Below are positions 15,462 to 23,044 of a stretch of DNA of 64,000 nucleotides, piece after piece (the first letter of the stretch is position 1; the number at the start of each line of letters is the position of its first letter). The notes under the pieces are model-generated. The model searched no databases. It was not told the DNA's origin and saw nothing but the letters and a program-made list of their open reading frames with translations. The stretch is from Bacteroidaceae bacterium (GTDB taxonomy: Bacteria; Bacteroidota; Bacteroidia; Bacteroidales; Muribaculaceae): positions 124,001-188,000 of the forward strand of contig JAETNO010000002.1 in assembly GCA_021768245.1 (NCBI GenBank). The letters are read 5' to 3'. The translations under genes were made by a program, and so were the position numbers.

Positions 15462-18092
15462 GTGGAAGCACGTCCATTGTTCGTATTGGTTTTGTTTGCC
15501 GCTGCTCTCGCCATTATTATAATTTTGGCGATACGCTTATTACTAAAAAAGAAATCCCATGAACTGTCTTTACGGTTAGAGGGTATTACCCCTTTCCAAG
15601 CCTCAGTCTTACAAGAAGGTGAAGAAGAAATACAAAAGGAAGGTAACGAACATTTTTTCAGTGATATCGAAGCCGATTTGGAGCGGAGTTTTGCCGGGAA
15701 GTTCATAACTTTTCGGGAAGCTGAACAATTTACGGATTATTATATCGAGATGTTTCGTGAGGTGAGCAAGTGTTTAAAACTGGTTGAAACGTTTCATGTA
15801 GAGCCCTCAGAAATAATTACAAAATTCGCATTTGATTTTGAGAACCTCCAATGGCATGTCAAAAGTCATAATGAGCGGTATATCAAAGACGAATTGACTA
15901 TCAATGAGGAATTTTTCGACCGCTGTCTAAAATATCCATTGGACGGTCAACAAAGACGCTCAATTGTGTCAGACGAGGACAATTGTCTGGTTGTCAGCAG
16001 TGCAGGGAGTGGAAAGACATCATCGATTGTTGGGAAAGTAAGGTATCTTATTGAAGTCAAGCATATTGAACCTCAAAATATTTTACTTATAAGCTATACC
16101 AACAAGGCTGCTGCAGAACTGACAGAAAGAATGGGCATTGAGGGACTGAGGGGATACACGTTCCATAAACTTGCTATTGATATTATCGGACAAGTAACAG
16201 GTCAGAAGCCATCGATATACAGCAATCCGGATGCGTTGTTTCTGAAGATATATCAAGAACTGCTAAATGACAAGAAATTTAAAAGGAGTATAGTCGAATA
16301 CTTTTTTGATTATCAAATCCAAGAATCGGAAAGTGAGCGGGAAAAGAATGAACGCAGGCAACAGCTTTCGGAGCAAAAAGCAACACACTTGAAAGCGCGA
16401 TTCCCGGATATGGACGGAAAGATTATTTATGTGAGAAGTGAACAGGAACAGAGAATATGCCTCGCGCTGTCATTGCTTGGGGTGAGATTCAGATATGAAG
16501 AACCTTACGAACATCCTTTGGCGGATGAGATTCACTCGCAGTACAAACCGGATTTCTCAATTTATTTTGAACAAGAAGGAGAAACCAAGCGAATATATCT
16601 GGAACATTTTGGCGTGGATGAACATAGCCTTGTCCCTGTATGGTTTGCTAAAGACAGAGGCATTACTTATGAGGAAGCCAATCAGCAATATAATGATGGT
16701 ATTACATGGAAGAAGGCTGCTCATGAGAAGTTTGGCACGAAATTATTGACGACTTCAAGCGCAGACTTTCATTATTTCGATATCCGGGATAAATTGAAAA
16801 CTCTATTAAAGACTGCGGGTGTCCCCATTAACGAAAAAACGGATGCAGAATTATATGATATGGTTCTTCCGCCAAACAGTAAACAGGAAAAATCGTTTAT
16901 CCGTCTTGTCGTCACCTTTGCAACCTTAATAAAGTCAAGTTGTAAGTCCGTACATGAAATAATAAGGCAAGCCAAAAACGCAGGTGATGAACGCAGCGAA
17001 TTCATTATAAAAAACATTTTCCGGCCTGTCTATGAACGGTATGTAGAGGAGTTGCAGAATCTCAATCAGATAGATTTTACGGATGCGATTCTGCAGGCTA
17101 CCGATATCTGCCGTTCATTAAGACCCGTTAGATACGACTATATTATAGTTGATGAATTTCAGGATATCTCGTTAGACCGCTACAACTTTTTGAAGGCGCT
17201 TCGAGACGGCAATCCACCGGCCAAATTATACTGTGTGGGAGATGATTGGCAATCCATCTATCGCTTCTCAGGGAGTGACATGGCTCTTTTCAATCAGTTC
17301 GCGGATTACTTCGGCCCTACAGACATTAACAAGATTGAAACGACATATCGCTTCGGAGAGCCACTAGTCAGCCTGTCATCGCGATTCATCCAACAGAACG
17401 GAGCTCAAATAAAAAAGGATATTCATCCATTTAATCCAAAGACTAAAACTGACTTGCAATTCTGTGGATATGAGCGGAATAATTACTGTAATGTTATCGG
17501 ACAATTGGTGGCGTCAATCCCTTTGGATAAATCCATATTCCTGTTAGGACGCTATTCTTTTGATGATTATTATTTGTCATACAATTATAAATCTACGAAA
17601 GAGGGTAACCGATTTTTTTATTTTATCGGTAACCGCAAGATAGAGTTTCTTACGGCTCATAAATCCAAGGGGCTTGAAGCGGATTATGTGATAATTCTTC
17701 AATGCAACAAGGACACCTATGGTTTTCCGTCTTTGGTAAGCGATGATCCCGTGCTTGGCTATGTCCTTACAAAAAGTGATGAATATCCCTACGGAGAAGA
17801 GCGCAGACTGTTTTATGTAGCCATTACCAGAGCTAAGGTGAAAACATTTGTGATGTATGACAGGCGCTTCCCGTCCGTTTTCGTTGACGAATTCCTGCAC
17901 CCTGAAAAAGTCACGGAAGAAAGTTATTTGAGGCATCCAAACGCCAACAAGAGATGGACAGGAGGTGAAGACAAATTTTTATTGAAGCTTCATAGTGAGG
18001 GTAAAAGTGTAAAATATATTGCTGCCAAAATGGGTAGAAGTCAAACTTCAATCGTGATGCGATTGGGTAAGCTGGAAATCTCACGCACTTAA
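15462..18092 (+). CDS. Membrane-anchored helicase IV-like UvrD/Rep helicase with nuclease-like insert
   Basis: 876 aa, GTG start. A strongly hydrophobic helix at residues 6-27, followed by LLLKKK, should anchor the protein in the inner membrane. The superfamily 1 motor shows Q-motif DGQQRRSIV (161-169), Walker A AGSGKTS (181-187), motif Ia SYTNKAAAELTERM, motif II IIVDEFQD (561-568), motif III VGDDWQSIYRF (592-602), motif V TAHKSKGLEADYVI and motif VI RRLFYVAITRAK. Between motifs Ia and II (about 320-435) sit E327/E329, YKPDFSIY with D364, and IYLEHFG with E381, a PD-(D/E)xK-like pattern also seen in helicase IV. The last 45 residues (RWTGGEDKFLLKL, then SVKYIAAKMGRSQTSI) look like a Myb/HTH DNA-binding tail. 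Unwinding or nicking of DNA is inferred; the biological role, perhaps repair or defence, is unknown. Confidence 0.88.
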   Translation: MEARPLFVLVLFAAALAIIIILAIRLLLKKKSHELSLRLEGITPFQASVLQEGEEEIQKEGNEHFFSDIEADLERSFAGKFITFREAEQFTDYYIEMFREVSKCLKLVETFHVEPSEIITKFAFDFENLQWHVKSHNERYIKDELTINEEFFDRCLKYPLDGQQRRSIVSDEDNCLVVSSAGSGKTSSIVGKVRYLIEVKHIEPQNILLISYTNKAAAELTERMGIEGLRGYTFHKLAIDIIGQVTGQKPSIYSNPDALFLKIYQELLNDKKFKRSIVEYFFDYQIQESESEREKNERRQQLSEQKATHLKARFPDMDGKIIYVRSEQEQRICLALSLLGVRFRYEEPYEHPLADEIHSQYKPDFSIYFEQEGETKRIYLEHFGVDEHSLVPVWFAKDRGITYEEANQQYNDGITWKKAAHEKFGTKLLTTSSADFHYFDIRDKLKTLLKTAGVPINEKTDAELYDMVLPPNSKQEKSFIRLVVTFATLIKSSCKSVHEIIRQAKNAGDERSEFIIKNIFRPVYERYVEELQNLNQIDFTDAILQATDICRSLRPVRYDYIIVDEFQDISLDRYNFLKALRDGNPPAKLYCVGDDWQSIYRFSGSDMALFNQFADYFGPTDINKIETTYRFGEPLVSLSSRFIQQNGAQIKKDIHPFNPKTKTDLQFCGYERNNYCNVIGQLVASIPLDKSIFLLGRYSFDDYYLSYNYKSTKEGNRFFYFIGNRKIEFLTAHKSKGLEADYVIILQCNKDTYGFPSLVSDDPVLGYVLTKSDEYPYGEERRLFYVAITRAKVKTFVMYDRRFPSVFVDEFLHPEKVTEESYLRHPNANKRWTGGEDKFLLKLHSEGKSVKYIAAKMGRSQTSIVMRLGKLEISRT

Positions 18093-18094
18093 AT

Positions 18095-18125
18095 TTTGAT
18101 ATCAGCACAAAAATGGTTACTTTTG
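18095..18125 (+). promoter_or_regulatory. Bacteroidota promoter (TTTG-N19-TACTTTTG) for RNA element copy 2
   Basis: TTTG at 18095-18098 and TACTTTTG at 18118-18125 with a 19-nt spacer match the consensus exactly. The -7 box lies inside the palindrome GGTTAC-TTTT-GTAACC (18115-18130), a possible operator. The -33 box starts 3 nt after the helicase stop codon. Confidence 0.7.
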
Positions 18126-18139
18126 TAACCGGGCTGGCT

Positions 18140-18378
18140 GCGGTTGGCTCACGACATTTTGGAATATAAGAATAAGAAGCGTTATGCTCATCTTGTGAAT
18201 TGAAAACCTGAGAAACTTTCAAAAATGGCACAAGGGATGGCATAGCGGTTCTCACGCATACGGCGTGGGCTGCTATTACCATATTCGTGCTAAGGGTTTT
18301 CTCAGGACCTTCAATTCAGAAATGGCATAGTTGGCTCACGTTTCCTTTTTATAATTAATCTCTCTGTTGAGCCAACAG
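18140..18378 (+). ncRNA. Structured RNA element, copy 2
   Basis: Second copy of the element at 14576-14790. GAATTGAA (18197-18204) pairs with TTCAATTC (18310-18317). The same AA/ACC internal loop follows, then CCTGAGAAA (18207-18215) pairs with TTTCTCAGG (18298-18306). The tip hairpin CTCACGC/GCGTGGG has an ATACG loop. Against copy 1, four base pairs of the stem change on both sides, while the flanking blocks AAGAAGCGTTATGCTCATCT and GTGGGCTGCTATT stay identical. GTTGGCTCAC occurs at both ends (near 18143 and 18330) and TGAGCCAAC near 18368 can pair with either. A consensus promoter lies just upstream, so this copy is probably transcribed from its own start and reaches into the leader of the lipoprotein gene. 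Confidence 0.62.
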
Positions 18379-18393
18379 AGAAGCAGATATGTT

Positions 18394-19233
18394 ATGAATA
18401 AACAGTTTCCAATCATTTCATTCCTTTTTATTGCCTGTCTTTTTGTGGCATCGTGTATTGATGATGATGAACCAAAAGACAGGACGAAAGACATCATTAT
18501 GTCTGTCTCCGAAGAGCCGGGAATAATGTATGACCTCTTTGATAGCGAGAGGGAGCATCCTATGATGTGTATGCGTGTCATGGATGAGGATTTTCCCGGA
18601 GAGTGGCGGAATTTGTCAATGGAAGCCATTGAGGGTTTCAATTACGAGCCAGGGCATATGTATACGTTGAAAGTGCGTCGTACAATCCTTGCCAATCCTC
18701 CGGCAGATGCAAGCGCATATACATACAAACTGCTCGTAGTTCTTGAGGATAGAATATGGCCGGAACCAAAGCCGGATGATAACAAAATAGTGGTCACTCG
18801 TGAAGAAGACATCCCTTACGCCGATAAATGTCCCTATCACATTTATGACATTTATAAAGACGCTTTTGTAGTTGACAGCAAAGGGAAAATGCACTATGCC
18901 AATTATGGGGAAGGCTCTACTGCCTTTGATTTTAGTATCGCAGCCGTTCGGTTGGAACATACTATTGAAAATACCTCTCCGGATTTCTCCGATTTCAATC
19001 GAATTGACATGATGGCTTATTACGCCTACGTCCTCTCTCCGTTAACCGACAAGATTGAAAAGGTATATCTGACAAGAGCCGCACTATATCTCAAAGATGT
19101 GATTTCGCAGGAGTTGTTTGACGAGATTGTAAACGAATACGAAAGTGGCAAGACGCTTGAATACGGTCTTGTCATCGCTAATTTCAGAGGTTACGGTCTT
19201 CAAAAAGTGAAATTTTCAATAACTAAGGAATAA
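18394..19233 (+). CDS. DUF4377-like lipoprotein
   Basis: 279 aa from the ATG at 18394; the frame extends to a TTG at 18367, but the ATG gives a proper lipoprotein signal. MNKQFPIISFLFIACLFVASC ends in an SPII lipobox with Cys21, followed by an acidic IDDDEPKD tail that suits surface export in Bacteroidota. Residues 40-130 (VSEEPGIMYDLFDSEREHPM, GHMYTLKVRR, ANPPADASAYTYKLL) resemble DUF4377, a small domain of unknown function found in lipoproteins. The remaining half (PYHIYDIYKDAFVVDSKGKM) is not recognised. It sits behind RNA element copy 2. Confidence 0.85.
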   Translation: MNKQFPIISFLFIACLFVASCIDDDEPKDRTKDIIMSVSEEPGIMYDLFDSEREHPMMCMRVMDEDFPGEWRNLSMEAIEGFNYEPGHMYTLKVRRTILANPPADASAYTYKLLVVLEDRIWPEPKPDDNKIVVTREEDIPYADKCPYHIYDIYKDAFVVDSKGKMHYANYGEGSTAFDFSIAAVRLEHTIENTSPDFSDFNRIDMMAYYAYVLSPLTDKIEKVYLTRAALYLKDVISQELFDEIVNEYESGKTLEYGLVIANFRGYGLQKVKFSITKE

Positions 19234-19338
19234 CACGAGGCATACTGAATCCGATGGACAGCGGAAGATTGTAGTTGTTATTTTGAGATTATCAATGAAA
19301 AGTTTTGGTGAGGGCTTTCATGTTTTTTGAAAATCGGC

Positions 19339-19346
19339 TAACTTTG
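19339..19346 (+). promoter_or_regulatory. -7 element (TAACTTTG) upstream of the rluA-glsA-glsB genes
   Basis: TAACTTTG followed by GC, 27 nt before the pseudouridine synthase ATG. A -33 TTTG at 19-22 nt is not visible. The 140 bp between the lipoprotein and this gene hold nothing else I can identify. Confidence 0.5.
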
Positions 19347-19373
19347 CGTTTTATTACAATGTCATAAAACAGC

Positions 19374-20054
19374 ATGCAGATTGTCTACGAAGATAACCAC
19401 ATTATAATAGTCAATAAGTCTCCCGGAGAGATAGTGCAGGGTGACAAGACTGGCGACGAGCCTCTTGTGGAAACCCTTAAACGGTGGATTAAGGAGAAGT
19501 ATGCCAAGCCCGGGAATGTGTTTTGCGGGGTGGTTCACAGGCTTGACCGTCCGGTCGGTGGCCTTGTGGTGTTCGCGAAGACCTCAAAGGCTCTGACACG
19601 TCTGAACGAGATGTTCCGTAAAGGGGAGGTCGACAAGACTTACTGGGCTTTGTCGAGAAACCGTCCCGAGGAGGCTGAGGGCCGACTCGTGCACTATATC
19701 ACGACTACAGAACGCAACAATAAGAGCTATGCGTCGGTGACGGAGAAGAAAGGTTCGAAGAAAGCCGTGCTAAGCTATAAGCTTCTCGGTGCTTCCGACA
19801 GATATAATCTGATAGAGGTGAAGCTTGAGACGGGGCGCAAGCATCAAATCCGTGTGCAGCTTTCGGCGATAGGGTGTCCGATAAAAGGGGACTTGAAATA
19901 TGGCGACAAGCGCAGTAATCCCGACGGGTCGATTTCACTGATGGCCAAAAGGATAAAGTTTGTACATCCGGTCTCTGGTAAAATGATAGACGTCACGGCT
20001 CCGCTTCCTGACGAGCCTTTGTGGCAGGCGTTTAAAGATATTCCTGCCGTATGA
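19374..20054 (+). CDS. RluA-family RNA pseudouridine synthase
   Basis: 226 aa. RluA-type enzymes isomerise uridine to pseudouridine in rRNA or tRNA. The catalytic motif HRLDRPVGGLVVFAK (about 55-69) carries the Asp nucleophile. YEDNHIIIVNKSPG at the start and GRKHQIRVQLSAIGCPIKGD later are the other family blocks. The protein lacks an N-terminal S4 domain, so it is a short RluA-type enzyme; which RNA and position it modifies cannot be read from sequence. Its TGA overlaps the ATG of the next gene by 4 bp (ATGA), so it is translationally coupled to the acyltransferase pair. Confidence 0.93.
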   Translation: MQIVYEDNHIIIVNKSPGEIVQGDKTGDEPLVETLKRWIKEKYAKPGNVFCGVVHRLDRPVGGLVVFAKTSKALTRLNEMFRKGEVDKTYWALSRNRPEEAEGRLVHYITTTERNNKSYASVTEKKGSKKAVLSYKLLGASDRYNLIEVKLETGRKHQIRVQLSAIGCPIKGDLKYGDKRSNPDGSISLMAKRIKFVHPVSGKMIDVTAPLPDEPLWQAFKDIPAV

Positions 20055-20887
20055 GAATTGATGTCGACGAAGTGTTGAGGCTGCGTGCGTCCCGATATTA
20101 TCGATTCATCCCGAAGTTTGCCATACGCTGGCTCGAAAGGACTATCTGTCAGGACGAGCTAAACTCCCTGCTGCAAAACAATGCATCGCGGGAGGGTGTG
20201 GATTTCTGCAGCGGTGTGGTCAGTGACCTGGAGGTCGATTATCGTGTGCACGGTTCGCTCCCTGCCGACGACAGGAGGGTAATAGTCGTGTCAAACCATC
20301 CTCTCGGAGGCCTCGACGGGATGATTCTCGCTGATATGGTTTCGAAACAATATGGGGGCACGAAGGATGTGAAATTCGTGGTCAACGACCTTCTGACTTT
20401 TGTCGAGCCGTTGAAACCTATATTCCTGGGGGTAAACAAGCATGGAGCGCAGTCGAGGGAGGCAGCACACAGTCTTGACAAGGCTTTTGAAGGGGACAGT
20501 CCGATGGTGATGTTTCCGGCGGGCCTTGTTTCGAGAAAAGGGGCTGACGGTACGATTGCTGACCTGCAATGGCACAAAATGGTGGTCAACAAAGCCATCT
20601 CGTCGAAAAGAAATGTAATTCCTGTCCATTTTGGCGGTCATAATTCGCAGTTTTTTTATAAATTTGCACGTCTTAGGACTCTAATCGGCCTAAAGTTCAA
20701 CATCGAGATGATTTATCTCCCCAGGGAGGTAGTCAGAAGCAAGGGGTCGACTTTCGATATTCATATCGGCAAGCCGATTCCATGGCATGAACTTAAAGGA
20801 GGGAAAGACTCACAGGCTCAGGCCGACAGGCTCCGTGAAGCCGTTTATGAGCTTTGCAGACCTCCGGAGGCCGATGGAAACAAGTGA
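20051..20887 (+). CDS. glsA: PlsC-like O-acyltransferase, probable glycine-lipid enzyme GlsA
   Basis: 278 aa. The acyltransferase block SNHPLGGLDGM (81-91, with His83 and Asp89) and MVMFPAGLVSRKG later identify a hemolysin-like/PlsC O-acyltransferase. It is directly followed by a GNAT-type N-acyltransferase. In Bacteroides this pair (GlsA and GlsB, related to OlsA and OlsB of ornithine-lipid synthesis) makes glycine lipids: GlsB N-acylates glycine and GlsA adds the second acyl chain. The role here is inferred from that gene pairing. No membrane-spanning segment is evident, so it probably acts at the inner face of the inner membrane. Confidence 0.85.
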   Translation: MRIDVDEVLRLRASRYYRFIPKFAIRWLERTICQDELNSLLQNNASREGVDFCSGVVSDLEVDYRVHGSLPADDRRVIVVSNHPLGGLDGMILADMVSKQYGGTKDVKFVVNDLLTFVEPLKPIFLGVNKHGAQSREAAHSLDKAFEGDSPMVMFPAGLVSRKGADGTIADLQWHKMVVNKAISSKRNVIPVHFGGHNSQFFYKFARLRTLIGLKFNIEMIYLPREVVRSKGSTFDIHIGKPIPWHELKGGKDSQAQADRLREAVYELCRPPEADGNK

Positions 20888-20902
20888 AATGATAATTAAC
20901 CA

Positions 20903-21853
20903 ATGACCAGCAAGATTATTGACCCTATTGACACGGCGCTTATCGAGGCAGAACTGACTCGGGATAAATATCTGCGCCCGACAAACAAAGGCCATAATGA
21001 TATATATATCGTGGACGGGCATGAGTGTCCCAACACGATGAGGGAAATCGGCCGATTGAGAGAGATGGCTTTCAGAATGGCCGGTGGCGGAACCGGGAAG
21101 GACTGCGACATAGATGAGTTCGACCTTATGGATCCTCCATGCCGTCAGCTCATAGTATGGGACCCGGAGACAAAGCTGATACTCGGCGGCTACAGATTCA
21201 TAATCGGTTCGGATATCCGAATCGACGCAGAAGGACGTCCGCGCATCGCCACAAGCCATATGTTTAAATTCTCGGAAAGATTCATAAAGGAATATCTTCC
21301 GAGCACGATTGAACTCGGGCGTTCATTTGTGAGGGTGGAATATCAGTCGTCGAAGGCGGGCGCCAAGGCCATATTCGCTCTTGACAATCTCTGGGACGGT
21401 CTCGGCGCTTTGACTGTGGTATATCCCGAAATCAAATATCTTTTCGGGAAAATGACAATGTATCCCAACTACCACCGAGAGTGTCGCGACATGATACTGT
21501 ATTTCCTTCACAAGCATTTTCCTGACAGGGATGAGCTCGTGCGTCCAATCATACCATTCGAGCAGAAGTTTGATGTGGAGGCGATGGAGAAACTCTTTAC
21601 TGGCGACAGTTTCAAGGAGGATTACAAAATCCTCAACCATGCGGTGAGGGAATTCGGTTTCAATATTCCTCCGTTGGTGAATTCATATATGAGTCTGTCG
21701 CCGACCATGAAAATGTTTGGTACGGCGATAAACTATGAGTTCGGCGATGTGGAGGAGAGCGGTATTTTCTTCGCCATCTCGGATATTTTCGAGGAGAAGA
21801 AGCAGCGACATATAGGCTCCTATCATCCCGAGGCCGAACCGAGCATGATGTAA
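20903..21853 (+). CDS. glsB: OlsB-like N-acyltransferase, probable glycine-lipid enzyme GlsB
   Basis: 316 aa. The N-terminal two thirds match the OlsB/GNAT hemolysin-like family: HECPNTMREIGRLREMAFR, then DPETKLILGGYRFIIG, EYLPSTIELGRSFVRVEYQ and NLWDGLGALTVVYPEIKYLFG. Such enzymes acylate the amino group of an amino acid with 3-hydroxyacyl groups. The gene begins 15 bp after glsA, so the two form one unit. Product specificity for glycine rather than ornithine is inferred from the phylum. Confidence 0.87.
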   Translation: MTSKIIDPIDTALIEAELTRDKYLRPTNKGHNDIYIVDGHECPNTMREIGRLREMAFRMAGGGTGKDCDIDEFDLMDPPCRQLIVWDPETKLILGGYRFIIGSDIRIDAEGRPRIATSHMFKFSERFIKEYLPSTIELGRSFVRVEYQSSKAGAKAIFALDNLWDGLGALTVVYPEIKYLFGKMTMYPNYHRECRDMILYFLHKHFPDRDELVRPIIPFEQKFDVEAMEKLFTGDSFKEDYKILNHAVREFGFNIPPLVNSYMSLSPTMKMFGTAINYEFGDVEESGIFFAISDIFEEKKQRHIGSYHPEAEPSMM

Positions 21854-21909
21854 AGGTCGTCAGTCGGGAAATTTCAAATCGCAAAAAACTCCAAAATGCT
21901 TAAAAATAT

Positions 21910-22941
21910 ATGGACAGGATTTTAGTAACAGGCGGCACCGGCTATATTGGCTCACATACCGTGGTTGAGCTTCAGCAGGCAGGCTATGAGGTTGTAATTA
22001 TCGACAATCTTTCCAATTCCAACCGTGATGTGGTCGACGGTATTGAGCGCATCACAGGTGTGCGTCCGGCTTTCGTGGAAGGAGACTGCACGGATATCGG
22101 GACTCTCAGAAAACTTTTCGCCGATTATCCCGGCATAAAGGGGATAATCAATTTCGCTGCATCGAAAGCTGTGGGTGAGAGTGTCCACAAACCTATCCTG
22201 TATTACCGCAACAATCTCAATACCCTTCTCAATCTTCTTGATCTTATGGAGCCAAACGGTGTCAAGGGAATCGTGTTCTCTTCATCGTGTACTGTCTACG
22301 GAGAGCCCGACGAGAATCCCGTCACAGAGGAGTCGCCTATCAAGAAAGCTACTTCACCATACGGAAACACCAAGCAGATTTCCGAAGAGATAATCACGGA
22401 TGTAATAAATTCAGGTGCGCGGTTCAAGAGCGTGATTCTGCGTTATTTCAATCCTGTCGGCGCTCATCCGTCGGCTGAAATCGGCGAACTTCCTAACGGC
22501 GTTCCACAGAATCTTATCCCTTATCTTACGCAGACCGCTATAGGAATCCGCAAGGAATTGAGTGTGTTTGGCGATGATTACAATACTCCCGACGGTTCGT
22601 GTATCCGTGATTATATAAATGTCGTAGACCTTGCTAAAGCCCATGTGGCAGCTGTCGAGCGGATGCTTCAGGACAAGAGCGAGGACAAGATTGAGATTTT
22701 CAATCTCGGCACCGGCAATGGAGTGTCAGTGCTCCAGCTCATCAATGTGTTTGAGTCGGCTACAGGCGTGAAGGTTCCGCACAAGATTGTAGGACGCAGG
22801 GACGGCGACATCGAGAAGGTGTGGGCTGACCCTGAGCGCGCCAACAAGGTGTTGGGATGGAAGGCGACGAGTTCGCTGGAGGACACCATGCGTTCGGCCT
22901 GGAACTGGCAGCTGAAATTGCGTGAGCGCGGTGTGATGTAA
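21910..22941 (+). CDS. galE: UDP-glucose 4-epimerase
   Basis: 343 aa. GalE interconverts UDP-glucose and UDP-galactose for galactose use and surface polysaccharide synthesis. The NAD-binding TGGTGYIGSH (7-16) starts the Rossmann fold. FSSSCTVYG and the catalytic pair SPYGNTK (Tyr-x-x-x-Lys) follow, and RYFNPVGAHPSAEIGE is a standard GalE block. The C-terminus ends in the normal region GDIEKVWADPERANKVLGW. It lies 56 bp after glsB and is followed by a strong terminator. Confidence 0.97.
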   Translation: MDRILVTGGTGYIGSHTVVELQQAGYEVVIIDNLSNSNRDVVDGIERITGVRPAFVEGDCTDIGTLRKLFADYPGIKGIINFAASKAVGESVHKPILYYRNNLNTLLNLLDLMEPNGVKGIVFSSSCTVYGEPDENPVTEESPIKKATSPYGNTKQISEEIITDVINSGARFKSVILRYFNPVGAHPSAEIGELPNGVPQNLIPYLTQTAIGIRKELSVFGDDYNTPDGSCIRDYINVVDLAKAHVAAVERMLQDKSEDKIEIFNLGTGNGVSVLQLINVFESATGVKVPHKIVGRRDGDIEKVWADPERANKVLGWKATSSLEDTMRSAWNWQLKLRERGVM

Positions 22942-22981
22942 GGTTTATCGAATTGATATAAACAGATTGATATATAAGCGT

Positions 22982-23010
22982 CAGGGCGCATCCGAAAAGG
23001 ATGCGCCCTG
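22982..23010. terminator. Bidirectional stem-loop terminator
   Basis: CAGGGCGCATCC (22982-22993), a GAAAA loop, GGATGCGCCCTG (22999-23010), followed by ATTTTGTTT. The 12-bp perfect GC-rich stem lies between the convergent galE and acyl-CoA dehydrogenase genes and can serve both. Confidence 0.88.
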
Positions 23011-23044
23011 ATTTTGTTTAAATCTTATAGTCCGTTGATGTCAA

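Noticed and set aside
14576..18378. Retron or other RT-linked RNA
   Set aside because: The repeated structured RNA recalled msr/msd-like or DGR RNAs, but no reverse transcriptase gene lies nearby.
14576..18378. IS or MITE termini
   Set aside because: The two copies are direct rather than inverted, have no transposase between them, and their stem arms covary, which fits RNA rather than transposon ends.
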